Positions 55,666 to 64,000 are shown, counted from the stretch's first letter. The stretch: DNA of 64,000 nucleotides from Clostridium sp. BJN0001 (GCF_022869825.1 NZ_CP094971.1:2331001-2395000), one strand, 5' to 3'. Numbers and translations are program-made. Notes: a model not told the origin generated them from the letters alone.

Positions 55666-57212
55666 GGCCTGCCGCCCTTCAACCTGAAATATTTCGTTCC
55701 TTTTCATTAATGCTTTTTCTGAAAGAAACTAGTATTACAAATTGGGTAAAAAAATTAAATTGTGATGAATTCCTTGCAATATGCATCGGTTGCACCGCCG
55801 GTAAAACACCATCACTTGGTGCTCATTATGATTTTATATCTAGACTTTGGATGTCTGACTTAGCATCTGATAGAAAAAGGCTTAAAATTGTACGACCTTA
55901 CAAGAAAAAACCATCTAAAGTAAAATCACCAGGACAAAATAAGAAGCTTCCTAATAAAAAATCTGGATCTGTGAAAAAAATATGCGATTTTTTTGAAACA
56001 GACCATTCATTTTCACTTAGAGCTGAAAAATTGCTTCAACACATATTTTCTCTTGTTGCTGTTAAACCATCATTTGATCTTAATCTAATAAAACAACAGA
56101 ATCTTACACTCGCTGGTGATGGCACATGTGTTCATTGTCATTCATCTTATTATGGTTCAAAAGTTTGTAACTGTCGTGAAAATGGTATTTACGATTGTAA
56201 ATGTGCCCGTAAACTTTCTGATGTTGATGCTAATTGGGGCTGGGATAGTCATGAAAACCGTTGGTTTTACGGTTATACTCTTTATGCGCTATCTACTTAT
56301 AACCCTGAATATAAAATATATTTACCAGTATATCTACGCTTTGTAGAAGCAAGTAGACATGATAGTATAACTGGAGTAGTTGCATTGGCTGAATTTAGAG
56401 AACTGTTACCGCAGTTCAAAATATCAAATTATGTGCTTGACTCAGCCAATGATAACTATCCTACATATGAATTATGCTCCAAATGGAACATTAATCCCTT
56501 CATTGATTTGAATTCCAAAAATAAAGGAAATTCAAAATATCCTACATCCTTATCAATTAATGAAAAGGGTGTTCCAATATGCATAGGCGGCCATGAAATG
56601 ATTTATAATGGCTTTGAAAAAAGCCGTTCAAGAGTTAAATGGCGCTGTCCTTTAGCATGTAAAAAAATTAAATCATGTTCTTGTACTGACCAATGCTCGC
56701 CTTCGGCATATGGCCGAGTAATATATACTAAACCATCATGGGATTTACGTTTATTTACAAAAATCCCTCGTGGTTCAAAACAATATAAAGAAATTTATAA
56801 AACCAGAACCTGTTCCGAAAGAATCAACAATCGTATTCTTAATGACTATAAAATTCATTCTTTAAAAATACGTGGTAAAAAGCGTTATTCTTTCATGACT
56901 ATGATTGCTAGCATCAATATTCATCTTGACGCTAGAATTAAAGCCTTTGGATTTTCTATCTTAAATTTATTAAAATAGACTTTCAATCAAATTGAATATT
57001 TTTTTAAACTTACATTTGTAGGTTTGTTTGCTATGCCTATTTTTAAATAAAAACTAAAGTTTTTATTTAAAAATACTACTTGTATAAATAATCACAATTA
57101 CTAAATTAGTTTCCGTGACTACTCATATTATATCAAAAAGAAACATTGGTGTCTATTATCTCATATAAAAATCACTTATAATCGGATTATTAAATAACAA
57201 GGGGGATTTAAA

Positions 57213-57695
57213 ATGGATATATTCACTATAGCAATCTGGATAGGAACAATTATTTTTCTTATTTTTTCTTTGACAAAAAACAGAGAAAAAACAAAAAACG
57301 CACTTAGAATGGCTTTTGGCATGGGCAAAAGTATGATTCTCAGTATATTGTCAATTATTTTACTAATAGGTCTTGTTTTGGCACTACTTCCACCTGAACA
57401 AATTGCAGGATATGTTGAGAATCAAAATGTTTTAATTGCTACCATCGTATCTGCACTGTTTGGGACAATTACTCTTATTCCTGCTTTTATTGCATTTCCT
57501 CTTGTTGGAACACTTATTGGTGCAGGTGTTGGGGTTGTCCCTTCTATTGCTTTTTTAACAACATTAACTATGGTTGGAGTGGTTACATTTCCACTTGAAA
57601 AAAAAGAATTCGGAATGAAATTTACAGTTGTCAGAAATGGACTTAGCTTTGTATTTGCTATAGTTATAGCACTTGTTATGGGGGTGATAATATGA
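57213..57695 (+). CDS. Permease, N-terminal half (YraQ/ArsP-like)
   Basis: A 160-residue membrane protein with four to five helices: FTIAIWIGTIIFLIFSL, SMILSILSIILLIGLVLALLPP, and LIPAFIAFPLVGTLIGAGVGVVP with TTLTMVGVVTFPLEKKEFG. It resembles one half of DUF318/YraQ permeases. Its stop overlaps the start of the second half by 4 nt (ATGA). GGGGGATTT lies before the ATG. Together the two polypeptides would make a complete transporter. Substrate unknown. Confidence 0.82.
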   Translation: MDIFTIAIWIGTIIFLIFSLTKNREKTKNALRMAFGMGKSMILSILSIILLIGLVLALLPPEQIAGYVENQNVLIATIVSALFGTITLIPAFIAFPLVGTLIGAGVGVVPSIAFLTTLTMVGVVTFPLEKKEFGMKFTVVRNGLSFVFAIVIALVMGVII

Positions 57696-58414
57696 TAAAG
57701 ATTACAAAGATACTTAAAGAAAATTTATTTACAGCAATAATTATTATTGCATACGTATTAATATTTATTCTTAAACCTGAAACTGGTATGACTGCGGTAG
57801 GCAACAGTGGGTACTATTTAAAAGAAATGCTTATGATTATGCCGGTTATTTTTGTTTTAACAGCCTTGCTTGATGTATGGGTGCCAAAAGAAACAATAAT
57901 GAAATATCTTGGTAGGCAATCAAAATTTAAAGGCACTATTCTATCATTCCTTCTTGGAGGAATATCTGCCGGACCTATTTATGCTGCTTTTCCAGTCTGT
58001 ATTATGTTGCATAAAAAAGGAGCATCAATAAAAAATATTGTCATAATACTCAGTTCTTGGGCGGTTATAAAAATCCCTATGCTTCTAAATGAAATAAAAT
58101 TTCTAGGAATTGAATTTATGGTTGTTCGTTGGATTCTCACTGTTATTGCCATTGTTATTTTCTCATGGATAACTTCGAAAATTGTTAAAGATGAAGATAT
58201 ACCAAGCGAGTCCACACCTGAACAAGAAGGGGTAATAATAAATCGAAATGCTTGCATGGGTTGTTCTCTATGTGTAAAGAACTATCCAGAACTTTTTGAA
58301 ATAAGTAATAAAAAAGCACAAGTTAAAAAATACGATTTCATTCTTGATGATATAAAACTTAATAAAGCAATTGATAATTGTCCTGTTAAAGCTATTAGCT
58401 TTTATAAAAGATAA
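57692..58414 (+). CDS. Permease, C-terminal half, with ferredoxin tail
   Basis: A 240-residue protein. Residues 1-170 hold four to five helices with VPKETIMKYLGRQSKFKGT, then LLGGISAGPIYAAFPVCIML, the YraQ/ArsP-like core. Residues 185-240 are a single-cluster ferredoxin domain (INRNACMGCSLCVKNYPELF; DNCPVKAISFYKR) with C-x2-C-x2-C and a remote C. The fusion implies a redox-linked transporter or a membrane-tethered electron carrier. It overlaps the first half by 4 nt, so expression is coupled. Confidence 0.85.
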   Translation: MIKITKILKENLFTAIIIIAYVLIFILKPETGMTAVGNSGYYLKEMLMIMPVIFVLTALLDVWVPKETIMKYLGRQSKFKGTILSFLLGGISAGPIYAAFPVCIMLHKKGASIKNIVIILSSWAVIKIPMLLNEIKFLGIEFMVVRWILTVIAIVIFSWITSKIVKDEDIPSESTPEQEGVIINRNACMGCSLCVKNYPELFEISNKKAQVKKYDFILDDIKLNKAIDNCPVKAISFYKR

Positions 58415-58446
58415 ACTGATAAAAATCTGCTAATCCAATCTAAAGT

Positions 58447-58487
58447 AAGAATTAAAGCTACGATTTCATATCGTAGCTTTAATTCTT
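58447..58487. terminator. Strong terminator after the permease genes
   Basis: Perfect 18-bp arms (starting AAGAATTAAAGCTACGAT) surround a 5-nt loop. It lies 33 nt after the permease stop; the A/T flanks serve both strands. Confidence 0.85.
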
Positions 58488-58632
58488 ATAAAAATATATT
58501 TTAATATATAATCCAAAATAGTAATTCAATCATCCGTTTATTTACTATTGTATTTAAATGCTCAGCACGAGTGTATTCGATAGAGTTGCTATAAATTCAT
58601 CAGTTATGCTTAATATTATCCCTAAAATTTTA

Positions 58633-58668
58633 ATATAGGGTGATTTGTTTATTTGGCTCACCCTATAT
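58633..58668 (-). terminator. Terminator of the truncated recombinase gene
   Basis: ATATAGGGTGA and TCACCCTATAT form a perfect 11-bp stem overlapping the recombinase stop codon. Confidence 0.75.
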
Positions 58669-58769
58669 CTCCACATCAATCTCCATCCCAGATTTAAAGG
58701 CAACAGTGACTTTTTCATCATAAACAGTAATTTTTTCTATCAGCTTGCGGACTATCTGTTCATCATACT
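58663..58769 (-). pseudogene. C-terminal tail of a large serine recombinase
   Basis: The minus strand reads KYDEQIVRKLIEKITVYDEK, then VTVAFKSGMEIDVEI and a stop. This matches the end of recombinase-zinc-beta-ribbon integrases of clostridial mobile elements (DEQLVRxLIExVTVY...FTVEFKSGxEIDV). It begins exactly at the transposon copy 2 boundary, so the rest was cut off by that insertion or a later rearrangement. Confidence 0.75.
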
Positions 58770-58947
58770 TATTGAACGTCAAATTATTTGATGCTAATAT
58801 CATAACTTTATTTGATGCTAAAAATGAATATATTCTTCAAAATCTTCAATGAAAATGAGGCTACTTCGTTACGGTTTATGATGATAAATATTCTGAATAT
58901 TACAAAAAAATCCACAAATACCTTATTGATATTTGCAGATTTTACTT

Positions 58948-59751
58948 TTATCCAAGTTCAGTTTCATTAACAGCAAGCATTATTATGTCACTATCAATTG
59001 TATTCATATTTTTTGTATTGCCTATCATAAGGCTAGAATCACAGATTTTATTAACAATTCTAGGAACTCCGTTCGAAGCGTTAGCAATTGCTTCAAGAGC
59101 GGTATCATCAAAAATATCAGTATTACATTTAGCACCAGTAAGCTTTGCTAATATATAGTCTTTAGTTTCTGATTTTGTGAGATTATCTAAATTATAATTC
59201 ATTGTTATACGTTGTCTTAAAGGCTCATTAGCAACTAGCCTCATGGTATTATTTAACTGAGGAAGCCCCACAAGAAGTACTATTGCACGATCTCTTGAAT
59301 CCATGTCAAAATTAAAAAGCATTTTTAAATCATTAAGTATTCCATTACTTACATAATTAGCTTCATCAATAATTATTACAGGAGTTATACGTTTTTCAAC
59401 TGAATATCTAGTTATTTCATTTTGGATAATTTTGAAATTATCAATTTTTCTGCACATTGGCTCTAGTCCAAGCTGGGCAGCCATATTTTTATAAAATTCT
59501 GCAACAGTAAGTGTAGAAAGGGAACTATAAATAACTTTATAAAGTGATGAATTAAGGCTATTAGACCAGTTTCTTATTATTGTAGTTTTACCTCGCCCTG
59601 GACCTCCGGTCAGGATTCCGAAACCTTTATTATTAAGTAAATAATTAAGTCTACAAATAACTTCTTTATAGTCAGAAGTTTCTACTACTATTTCCTTAGA
59701 ATTTTTTATAAACGGATTAAAATCCATTCCATATCTACTTATATAATCCAT
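58948..59751 (-). CDS. AAA ATPase, ExeA/TniB-like, copy 2
   Basis: 267 residues, identical to the copy 1 protein except Met for Arg in LEPMCRKI. Walker A GGPGRGKTT and Walker B IIIDEANY are intact. The start overlaps the DDE stop. Confidence 0.88.
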   Translation of the reverse strand: MDYISRYGMDFNPFIKNSKEIVVETSDYKEVICRLNYLLNNKGFGILTGGPGRGKTTIIRNWSNSLNSSLYKVIYSSLSTLTVAEFYKNMAAQLGLEPMCRKIDNFKIIQNEITRYSVEKRITPVIIIDEANYVSNGILNDLKMLFNFDMDSRDRAIVLLVGLPQLNNTMRLVANEPLRQRITMNYNLDNLTKSETKDYILAKLTGAKCNTDIFDDTALEAIANASNGVPRIVNKICDSSLMIGNTKNMNTIDSDIIMLAVNETELG

Positions 59752-60995
59752 TATTCTTGACCTCCAGTAAGTTTTATTTTTTCCCTTTTTATAACAGAAT
59801 TATCATGCTTATTTAAAAGCTTTATTTCTGTAAGTTCAGAAGTGTTTTTATCAACTACATAAATTTTGCTTAAATCAGGTGAATATCTTAGGGTTATTCT
59901 TTGTTTTGAGTATCTATAATCAACTTCATATTCTGTTTCATCTATCATAACTACGTTATCGGCTGATACTCTTCTTTCATATTCAAGTAAAAAGGAAGTT
60001 TCAATTTGTTCATCTGTAAGCCTTTTAATCATGTGAGATTCCTTGAAAAACCTGTCCTGTGGAGATAGTCCATCTAGAGAAGAATGTATATGCTGATTAT
60101 AGCTATTAACATATGAAATAAGGCTTATCCTAAGTTCATCTAAATTATTAAAATCATTCATATTAAGCTGGGACATCCATTGATCTTTTAATGTACGAAA
60201 CCACCTTTCAATTTTAGCTTTTGATTGTGGGGTATAGGGTGCACAATAACTAATAGTTGTACCTATTCTAGCTGCTAAAAGTTCCATTTGCTTGTTCTTA
60301 TATGAAGCACCATTATCAAAGTTTAAGATTTTAGGTTTCCCGAATCGTGTAACAGCAGATTTTAAAACAGACATAAGATTTACAAAATTATCATTAAAAA
60401 ATACATCTATTCCTGTTATGTATCTTGAAGCATCATCAATAAGTGCTATTATGTAAACGCGTTTCTTTTTACCATCTACCTTCAAATAAGGTCCAACGCT
60501 GCTGTCACCACACCATACTTCATTTATATGAGCACGCTCATATCTTTTCATATCTTTATTTTTAGAATATTTATTCTCAAGCTTAAGAACATTAACATAC
60601 CTATTAATTGTTGAAAGTGAAATATCTCCTTTAACAATAGTTCCATTGTTAATAAGCTTTTGATAGATAAGTGTTGCTGGGATTCTTGGATATTCTTGTT
60701 TTAAATATTTAATCTGTTCTGTAATATCAGAATCTAATTTACGTGTTCTTCCAGTGTCGCATCGTTTTACAGGTATGAGTGCCTCAAAGCCCTTATTCTT
60801 GTAATTGTAATACCAACGTTCAAGAGTAGCAGCAGCTACCTTAGTATCTTCACCATCTGGAGTCTGATATACTTTGCCTGCGGCATCTCGGAAAAATTGT
60901 TTAACACTTTTATTTTCATCATAAGTACCACTTATCAGAGGAGCCAAGATTCCGTACCTGAAAAGTGCTATTTCTTTTCTAGTTTTTTCGTCCAT
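59751..60995 (-). CDS. DDE integrase-core transposase, copy 2
   Basis: 414 residues with the same sequence as copy 1, including the DDE triad. It could drive both copies in trans. Confidence 0.9.
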   Translation of the reverse strand: MDEKTRKEIALFRYGILAPLISGTYDENKSVKQFFRDAAGKVYQTPDGEDTKVAAATLERWYYNYKNKGFEALIPVKRCDTGRTRKLDSDITEQIKYLKQEYPRIPATLIYQKLINNGTIVKGDISLSTINRYVNVLKLENKYSKNKDMKRYERAHINEVWCGDSSVGPYLKVDGKKKRVYIIALIDDASRYITGIDVFFNDNFVNLMSVLKSAVTRFGKPKILNFDNGASYKNKQMELLAARIGTTISYCAPYTPQSKAKIERWFRTLKDQWMSQLNMNDFNNLDELRISLISYVNSYNQHIHSSLDGLSPQDRFFKESHMIKRLTDEQIETSFLLEYERRVSADNVVMIDETEYEVDYRYSKQRITLRYSPDLSKIYVVDKNTSELTEIKLLNKHDNSVIKREKIKLTGGQE

Positions 60996-61076
60996 ATTTT
61001 GAAAAAGCCTCCTTTGTTTTATTACAATATAAGCTTATATCTACATAAATTAACAGTAAAACTAAGTTATGTGGTT

Positions 61077-61610
61077 TTACGAAAATAAAATATTATTGAT
61101 GCATTTAATTTGCATAAATTGTCTTTTAAAGTTTTTTAAACATTGCTTTGAAATACTTAAATCTAATGAAATTTTAAATGAAGTAATACGTTCCTTCCAA
61201 TGCTCTAGATATTGTTTTATTATATAAAAAATATTGCTTTCATCGATAAATTCATTAGCTATCATAATGGGTTCAAAAGAAGCTTTGGAATTATAAGCAT
61301 TAATAATTGAAATATGATCACATAAAAGAATTTGAGAATAAGGTACAATACACTCTGGAAATATAGCATGAGTTTTATTGCAACATGTACACTTTGCTCT
61401 AAGAATTGTTATAGATATCTTGCCATCACTGTTTTTAACAGTTCTCTTGTAGTAACCATGCTTTACAAGCTACCCGGACCTTCCGCAGGAACAAGTAAGT
61501 TTGTGAAAATCTATGTCTTTAATAAATTTATCATAGGATTTTTGCGTTAATGACTTGATTTTTGAATCTAAATTAGATATGATTTTTGTATCATAAATAT
61601 TAGTTATCAT
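61077..61610 (-). pseudogene. DUF6431 gene with nonsense codon, copy 2
   Basis: The gene matches copy 1 (41944-42477) but codon 47, CAG (Gln in GRSGQLVK) in copy 1, is TAG here (61470-61472). Only a 46-residue N-terminal piece or a late restart (62 residues from 61265) could be made. The first Cys motif would be cut from the second. Confidence 0.88.
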
Positions 61611-61813
61611 AGAATTTATGGTTAGCAGAGCAACAAAACTTTGGTCGGTGGTGTTGCTCTGCTTTTTTCCTTTCTAAGAATAATATAAAATAATAATATA
61701 CTAAAAAAGGCAAGCATTAAATACTTTGACTAAAATTTAGTCATGCAAATAATGCTTGCTCTTTATTTATTTTGAAGATATTTAAATTTTTTAACATCAT
61801 ATAAAATGCTATT

Positions 61814-61945
61814 CTATATGGGAGCAGCTGAAACTTCAATCTCTAGTTGATTATATACATTGGATATTTCATTTTCCTCATAAGGAAAATTAAACATAAT
61901 TGACTCATCTTCTTTTCTGTCGATTCTTTTTAATCTAATTAGCAT
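61814..61945 (-). pseudogene. Small ORF truncated by transposon copy 2
   Basis: The ATG at 61945 with GGAGGACAGAT before it starts MLIRLKRIDRKEDESIMFNF, an acidic 43-residue frame whose stop (TAG) is supplied by the transposon end. The remaining part of the gene is not seen. Its opening is compatible with antirestriction-like or other small proteins of conjugative elements, but I cannot name it. Confidence 0.55.
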
Positions 61946-61959
61946 ATCTGTCCTCCATC

Positions 61960-62649
61960 CTATTTTTTAATTGAAAATACATCTGCACCATACTTTGCTA
62001 TTAATGATGCATTGATTATTATCTTAAATGCAGTATCATCGATAAGTTCTTTATCTGCTATCTCACTGATTCTTATATATTCTTTTCCTGACCATATGGT
62101 TTTTGCTGTTTGGTAAAGGGCATAGCCTTCTGTACTAATTTGTCTAAGATGTATCTGTGAAAAATCAAATCCATTTAGGCAAACTGCATTCTCCGAGATA
62201 TCCCATAGTACTTCATTAGCAGTTAGAAGAAATATTACTGCAAGGTGGCTTGGTGTCCTTTCCCATATTTCAATATCTTGCTTATAATGTGCATAATAAA
62301 ATCTTTCTTTATGATTGTGATTTACAAATAATTCACCTGTAAATCTATTGTTAAGTAATTTCAATCTGTTTTTTAGAGCATAATTTTTTATTCTTCCAAA
62401 GCAATCTCTTATCAGATCCGTATATTCAATTTCATCTGCCTCTAGTTTTTCTTTAAAACAAAAACAATCATTAGTGTTACATCTGCTTTTAACCTTGGCT
62501 ATACAGCCATTACAAATCTTAATACCTCCCTTACAATTAAAATGATTATTAATGACTATACCACTTCTTCTTTGAGGAAAATTAGGTGCCAGCATCATCA
62601 GCTGCTCTATCCCTCCTAGTGATGTACCATACATAAAATATCTTGACAT
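61960..62649 (-). CDS. Uncharacterised Cys-rich protein of a mobile region
   Basis: A 229-residue protein, not recognised. It has CKGGIKICNGCIAKVKSRCN, then TNDCFCFKEK near residue 45-65, six cysteines that could bind zinc, and otherwise mixed alpha/beta sequence. AAAGGA lies before the ATG at 62649; a longer in-frame start at 62784 would read through a strong hairpin and is rejected. It sits 14 nt before the truncated ORF on the same strand, typical of conjugative-element cargo. Its leader contains the hairpin at 62689-62738. Confidence 0.6.
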   Translation of the reverse strand: MSRYFMYGTSLGGIEQLMMLAPNFPQRRSGIVINNHFNCKGGIKICNGCIAKVKSRCNTNDCFCFKEKLEADEIEYTDLIRDCFGRIKNYALKNRLKLLNNRFTGELFVNHNHKERFYYAHYKQDIEIWERTPSHLAVIFLLTANEVLWDISENAVCLNGFDFSQIHLRQISTEGYALYQTAKTIWSGKEYIRISEIADKELIDDTAFKIIINASLIAKYGADVFSIKK

Positions 62650-62688
62650 TGTTCTCAGTCCTTTCTTTCTATTAGTTTTTGAAATAAA

Positions 62689-62738
62689 AAAGAGGCGAAG
62701 CCTATCGGTCATAAGTTGACCGAAGACTTCGCCTCTTT
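62689..62738 (-). terminator. Leader hairpin with 12-bp arms
   Basis: AAAGAGGCGAAG and CTTCGCCTCTTT pair, with a second internal stem (CGGTCA/TTGACCG) and a T-run on the minus strand. It ends about 40 nt before the ATG at 62649. It either ends transcription from the upstream CopZ-like gene or attenuates the next gene. Confidence 0.7.
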
Positions 62739-62903
62739 GGGTTTCTTTATTTAGTTTAAAATTTATATAAAACAAAAGCACCAAGAGTTTTTCATCTCAG
62801 TGCTATTGAAGTTTTTTCATGTTATTGATAGTATAAAATATATGCTCATTTTATGCTAATGGTATAACCTATTTTTTCACTATCGCAATACTCAAAACAA
62901 TAA

Positions 62904-63395
62904 TCATTTCATAATTAATCCTTTATCTATCGCATCTTGGATTATTTGATGACAGCATTTCCCTAGCGGATTTTTCTTTTGACATTGTGAGTTACTCATT
63001 GCTCCAGTAATCTCTAAAACCTCTTTCATACTGATAGCTCCATGTTTTACTACCGCATTTATTACTTCTTCTTCTGTAACTTCACTACAATAACATGCAT
63101 ATTTAGGATTTGCATCATTTTTAAACCATATTGGTACTTTTACTTGCTGTTTATTAAATTTAATGTTAGATTCTGTGTTATAGTAAGTAATATCACATTC
63201 CTTACTCATACATAAAAAATAATCACTATCCTCAACTTGTTCGACTAATTCGTTAAGTATCAAATGTTTTACTGTAACTTTTTTTACAGCATTACCTCCC
63301 TCACCGCATACAGGGCATAAATTGCTTTTTCCTACGCTACTGTTAGAATTTGAATGTTCTTCACAACAAGACTTATTAAGACTTTTTTCTTCCAT
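62904..63395 (-). CDS. CopZ/BFD-like [2Fe-2S] protein
   Basis: A 163-residue protein with two parts. Residues 20-95 have a zinc-ribbon-like CPVCGEGGNAVKKVTVKHL and CMSKECDITYYN, as in CopZ N-terminal domains. Residues 105-163 have a BFD-like [2Fe-2S] pattern (YACYCSEVTEEEVINAVVKH, SQCQKKNPLGKCCHQII). It resembles archaeal CopZ and the Csac_0668 type. Family knowledge suggests copper handling or Fe-S delivery. A decayed ArsR gene lies directly upstream in the same direction. Confidence 0.8.
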   Translation of the reverse strand: MEEKSLNKSCCEEHSNSNSSVGKSNLCPVCGEGGNAVKKVTVKHLILNELVEQVEDSDYFLCMSKECDITYYNTESNIKFNKQQVKVPIWFKNDANPKYACYCSEVTEEEVINAVVKHGAISMKEVLEITGAMSNSQCQKKNPLGKCCHQIIQDAIDKGLIMK

Positions 63396-63477
63396 TATTT
63401 TTCGCTGACCTCCTTTGATTTTATTTTTTCATTTTCTAATATTTCGCAAGTGCATTTCCTTGCTGTGTTTTCTTCTG

Positions 63478-63752
63478 CTATAGATTACCCAAGTTGAATA
63501 AGGACTTTATTCTTTCGTCTGCAATATAGTACTAAATATTCTTTTCTTCTTGTGTGGATTTCACAAAATTGCACCGCTTTAAACATTTTAATTGCATTGA
63601 TAAAGACTTTAAGAGCACCCTATATCTTGTGCCAGTTCACCTTCATTCATCTCCCCATTTACTAGAGAAAGAATATTTTTGTACCGTGCCGGATTCGATA
63701 ATCCATGGAAAAACCTTGTATATACCTCAATCTGTCCATCTGTTGTTTGCAT
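63478..63752 (-). pseudogene. Decayed ArsR-family regulator
   Basis: The ATG at 63752 follows GGGAGGTAAAAT. The frame reads MQTTDGQIEVYTRFFHGLSN, then PARYKNILSLVNGEMNEGELAQDIGCS and hits TAA where CAA (Gln) is expected. A missing G and a TAG break the remainder (VSMQLKCLKRCNFVKSTQEE; YYIADERIKSLFNLG). The ArsR winged-helix pattern is clear, with at least three lesions. Confidence 0.78.
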
Positions 63753-63885
63753 ATTTTACCTCCCAGAAAAAAACGATATATAATTAACCCTTCAGATACT
63801 ATTTTTGAAATCAATAATTCGTGCACTTTTTGTGGTTTTAGGATTATTAATTACTAAGTAATGTACTGTTAGTAACGTAAAGAAA

Positions 63886-63901
63886 TCGCTATATGGCGAT
63901 A
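63886..63901. promoter_or_regulatory. Palindrome upstream of the ArsR remnant
   Basis: ATCGCTATATGGCGAT has 5-bp arms and is placed about 135 nt before the ArsR start. It could be the old operator. The rest of 63902-64000 shows no gene I can support. Confidence 0.35.
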
Positions 63902-64000
63902 TTTAATATCACTGTAATGATAGGTACAGTTTAGGCAGGGGGATCAGTAGCTGATATAATATCACCGTTATCTGCACAAATGTCAGACAAATCCTACGGA

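Larger units (their letters stand above)
53942..56978 (+). pseudogene. DDE transposase gene split by an IS231-like element
   Basis: The first 64 codons (MLKNWTSHAEYQQFIISNFS to TGRPAA) lie before the IS and the rest after it. Joining across the IS and one target copy restores the frame (PAALQPEIFRSFSLMLFLKE) for about 497 residues. The later part has LAGDGTCVHCHSSYYG, a Cys-rich insert CNCRENGIYDCKC, and WGWDSHENRWFYGYTLY, of the IS4/IS1182-like DDE kind. The downstream part (55710 on) is open but would lack its DNA-binding N-terminus. Confidence 0.9.
53787..57124 (+). mobile_element. Transposon carrying an interrupted DDE transposase gene
   Basis: Terminal repeats are GAGTTCTCACGGAAACT at the left and the complement GAGTAGTCACGGAAACT at the right. 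A 5-bp target duplication ATATT lies at 53782-53786 and 57125-57129. Without the nested IS (54135-55665 plus one 12-bp duplication) it is 1,795 bp. It sits between the second Crp/Fnr gene and the permease genes, which were probably divergent neighbours before. Confidence 0.9.
41736..61818. mobile_element. Possible composite region bounded by inverted transposon copies
   Basis: The two inverted 3,049-bp copies enclose about 14 kb with the repeat array and the Hcp/Crp-Fnr module. Identical copies in this orientation could move the region together or invert it by recombination. I see no duplication at the outer edges, so movement as a unit is unproven. Confidence 0.3.
58770..61818 (-). mobile_element. 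DUF6431/DDE/AAA transposon, copy 2 (3,049 bp, inverted)
   Basis: The same length as copy 1 and inverted relative to it. It is almost identical: the few visible changes include a nonsense codon in the DUF6431 gene, an R-to-M change in the ATPase and a silent change. No target duplication is seen. The left flank is a recombinase tail, the right flank a truncated small gene. Confidence 0.85.

Noticed and set aside
63554..63787. 77-residue plus-strand frame
   Set aside because: It is the shadow of the decayed ArsR gene read on the opposite strand.
63902..64000. Minus-strand frame at the right edge (DLSDICADNGDIISATDPPA)
   Set aside because: It looks protein-like but is preceded by an in-frame stop, so only 20 codons remain with no start.

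Overview
The window is AT-rich DNA whose genes use Clostridium-style ribosome binding sites (AGGAGG about 7-9 nt before ATG). It carries a NiCo riboswitch, a cobalamin riboswitch, LtaS-type and ECF transporter genes, hybrid-cluster proteins, clostridial ferredoxins, and the DUF134/MinD-ferredoxin cluster. Together these point to an anaerobic Clostridium sensu stricto or close relative. No 16S or species marker is present, so species is not assigned.

Layout. 1-4.5 kb: the 5' part of an ornithine carbamoyltransferase gene, a membrane dipeptidase, a C-terminally short AAC(3)-like acetyltransferase, and an LTA-synthase family enzyme. 4.6-11.1 kb: one minus-strand operon for 5-oxoproline and D-glutamate-lactam metabolism (pxpB-pxpC-accB-accC-DUF1445-pxpA-Nramp-like transporter), with a strong promoter and a leader hairpin. 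11.1-12.2 kb: a CDF metal exporter behind a NiCo riboswitch. 12.34-12.52 kb: an independently promoted tRNA-like gene with a CAG anticodon and a very short variable loop. 12.5-20.4 kb: a cobalamin-riboswitch operon with a PQQ-propeller lipoprotein, an extracellular-domain/ECF S-component fusion, EcfT, a two-domain EcfA and a MATE transporter. 20.6-24.1 kb: an unknown anchored protein, KatG, and a decayed Nudix gene. 24.3-30.6 kb: a DUF5320/DUF134/NifX/two MinD-ferredoxin ATPases/MBL/Mrp/NifX operon, whose first NifX gene is split by an IS3 element with a 3-bp target duplication. 30.6-41.6 kb: a mixed region with several broken genes (MCP split by an IS3-family element, a TetR/HXXEE pair, a phospholipase fragment, an ABC permease remnant) and an AraC-phosphotransferase fusion.

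41.7-61.8 kb: two 3,049-bp copies of one DUF6431/DDE transposase/AAA ATPase transposon lie in opposite orientation. Between them is about 14 kb with a gene-free array of eleven 15-17-bp repeats. After the array comes an apparent nitrosative/redox-stress module: CGGC protein, two Crp/Fnr regulators, a two-cluster ferredoxin-like protein, an HD protein, two Hcp paralogues, a ferredoxin, a cupin, and a split permease with a ferredoxin tail. Three near-identical palindromes (TGTTGCAAATGCAACA type) sit at a calculated -41.5 from three promoters of this module, so it is probably one Crp/Fnr regulon. A transposon that itself carries an IS231-like element sits directly upstream of the second regulator. 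61.8-64 kb: remnants of an integrative element (recombinase tail, truncated ORF), an unknown protein, a CopZ/BFD-like [2Fe-2S] protein and a decayed ArsR regulator.
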